A DNA stretch of 6,882 nucleotides, from NCBI GenBank assembly GCA_946886545.1, contig CAMPIU010000165.1, positions 1-6,882 of the forward strand. The letters run 5' to 3'. The notes under the pieces are model-generated. The model ran no database searches. It saw only the letters and a program-made list of their open reading frames with translations, and was not told where the DNA came from. Below are positions 5,920-6,882 of the stretch, piece after piece. This DNA is from an uncultured Flavobacteriales bacterium (GTDB lineage: Bacteria; Bacteroidota; Bacteroidia; Flavobacteriales; Crocinitomicaceae). A program made the position numbers and the translations under genes. Every line of letters starts with the position of its first letter. Position 1 is the first letter of the stretch.

Positions 5920-6111
5920 AACTGTGTCAATCCCGGAACAAAAGAATTAATGAGCTTGGCAGAACATTTTTCTATCCGAAACGGAGAAAAAATTATTGAG
6001 GAAGTTAAATGCGTTATCAAGAACTGGGAATATTTTGCTCATGAATCGACCGTTACGTCAACAACCACCAAAAGCATTTCCAAACAATTAAAGGAAATAA
6101 TCAATCGTTAG
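5920..6111 (+). pseudogene. hipA: Detached C-terminal part of hipA after the in-frame TGA
   Basis: The hipA frame continues directly after the TGA for 63 sense codons to TAG, with a family-like end: VNPGTKELMSLAEHFSI followed by helices and a Thr/Ser-rich stretch before KQLKEIINR. No further stop or shift is present, so the mutation is recent or the segment is still used. An ATG at 5950 could restart translation and give a 53-residue fragment, but there is no sign that it is used. The stop overlaps the stop of the convergent tatD by three bases. Confidence 0.8.
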
Positions 6112-6872
6112 TTATGGAAGAGTCTCAATCCATTCCGGGTAGTTACTTCCCCTAGTTTACTCAAAGGAATATCTAAGATTTCGGCAATTTTTTCAGCCGT
6201 GTGGATTACATAAGCACTTTCATTACGTTTTCCCCGAAAAGGAACGGGTGATAAATACGGTGCATCCGTTTCCAATAACAATTTTTCAAGCGGGATGTGC
6301 TTCAAAGTTTCAGGCAGATCCGATTTCTTGTAAGTCACAACTCCTCCTATTCCAAATGAAAAACCTTTGTAATCCAGGATCTTCTTCACGTCTTGTTCAT
6401 TTCCGGTGAAACAATGAAAGATTCCTTTCAAGCGTTCGTCATTTTCCTGGTCGAGGACTTCGTAAATCTCAGGAAACGAATCGCGTGCATGGATCACAAT
6501 CGGAATTTGAAATTCCTTAGCCCAGGTGATCTGAGTCCGGAATGCTTCTTTTTGCTCGGTCACAAAAGTTTTATCCCAATAAAGATCAATCCCGATCTCA
6601 CCGATTGCTACATAAGGTCTTTTTTCCAGCAAAAGCCTCATTTTGGCCAGTACCAACTCCCAATTTGCATCCACAGAACATGGGTGAAGTCCCATCATGG
6701 CAAAACAATTTTCAGGAAACTGTTTCTCCAATGCATGCATCCCTTCTACTGAATCCAAATCAATATTTGGCATGTACATCCGCTCAACTCCTGCTGCAAT
6801 AGCCCGTCGGATCATTTCCGTACGGTCTTCGCTGAATTGTTCGGAATAAAGATGTGTGTGAGTGTCTATCAT
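6108..6872 (-). CDS. tatD: TatD-family metal-dependent hydrolase/DNase
   Basis: This is a cytoplasmic TIM-barrel amidohydrolase of the TatD family, members of which are 3'-5' exonucleases acting on DNA and RNA and are linked to repair of oxidised DNA. The 254-residue protein is of standard length. Metal ligands are visible: DTHTHL with His5 and His7, Glu92 in IGEIGIDLYWD, His128 in IVIHARDSF, His153 in FHCFTGN, and Asp203 in LLETDAPYLSP, followed by the family signature PFRGKRNES. The ATG at 6872 begins the conserved MIDTHTH start, with only ten bases of upstream sequence in the window, so the promoter and any upstream partner are not visible. Its TAA overlaps the hipA stop codon. From memory, type I asparaginase often follows tatD in Bacteroidota; here ansA lies about 2.9 kb further on the same strand. 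Confidence 0.96.
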   Translation of the reverse strand: MIDTHTHLYSEQFSEDRTEMIRRAIAAGVERMYMPNIDLDSVEGMHALEKQFPENCFAMMGLHPCSVDANWELVLAKMRLLLEKRPYVAIGEIGIDLYWDKTFVTEQKEAFRTQITWAKEFQIPIVIHARDSFPEIYEVLDQENDERLKGIFHCFTGNEQDVKKILDYKGFSFGIGGVVTYKKSDLPETLKHIPLEKLLLETDAPYLSPVPFRGKRNESAYVIHTAEKIAEILDIPLSKLGEVTTRNGLRLFHN

Positions 6873-6882
6873 TGTTGGTTAT

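Noticed and set aside
6393..6802. Plus-strand open frames inside tatD
   Set aside because: They are antisense to a fully conserved TatD coding sequence with all metal ligands, and their translations show no family features.

Overview
The window looks like chromosomal DNA of a Bacteroidota bacterium, probably Flavobacteriales. This rests on three things: upstream regions with TAnnTTTG-type -7 boxes and no obvious Shine-Dalgarno sequences, the protein families present, and a 5' gene resembling a hypothetical-protein family that I recall as common in Bacteroidota. The genus cannot be named from this sequence.

Layout. (1) Positions 1-1085 are a decayed region. A Bacteroidota-type hypothetical gene begins at a GTG (189), runs to tandem TAA TAA stops (948-953), and is followed in the same frame by a recognisable C-terminal remnant (about 954-1085). 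It carries three copies of a GC-rich palindromic repeat inserted in frame (591-682), and other dyads lie beside or inside it (1-29, 129-150, 841-858). (2) 1086-1459 has no convincing gene. (3) 1460-2182 (+) is a DUF1275/YoaK-type membrane protein, convergent with (4) a cytoplasmic type I L-asparaginase (2201-3229, -). (5) Upstream of it on the same strand is an exported transglutaminase-like protein (3301-4458, -). (6) Divergent from that is a hipBA toxin-antitoxin operon (4613-6111, +) with two palindromic operators flanking or overlapping a good -7 box. The hipA kinase gene is cut by one in-frame TGA at 5917-5919, and the remaining 63 codons stay open. (7) hipA meets the convergent tatD (6108-6872, -) with a 3-base overlap of the stop codons.

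How it fits together. From memory, tatD followed by type I asparaginase on one strand is a recurring Bacteroidota gene order. If so, the transglutaminase gene and hipBA (3230-6107) form an interruption of that pair. I see no convincing new multi-gene system. The observations most worth checking are the frame-preserving palindromic repeats inside a protein gene, the premature TGA in an otherwise intact hipA, and the paired hipBA operators spaced about four helical turns apart.
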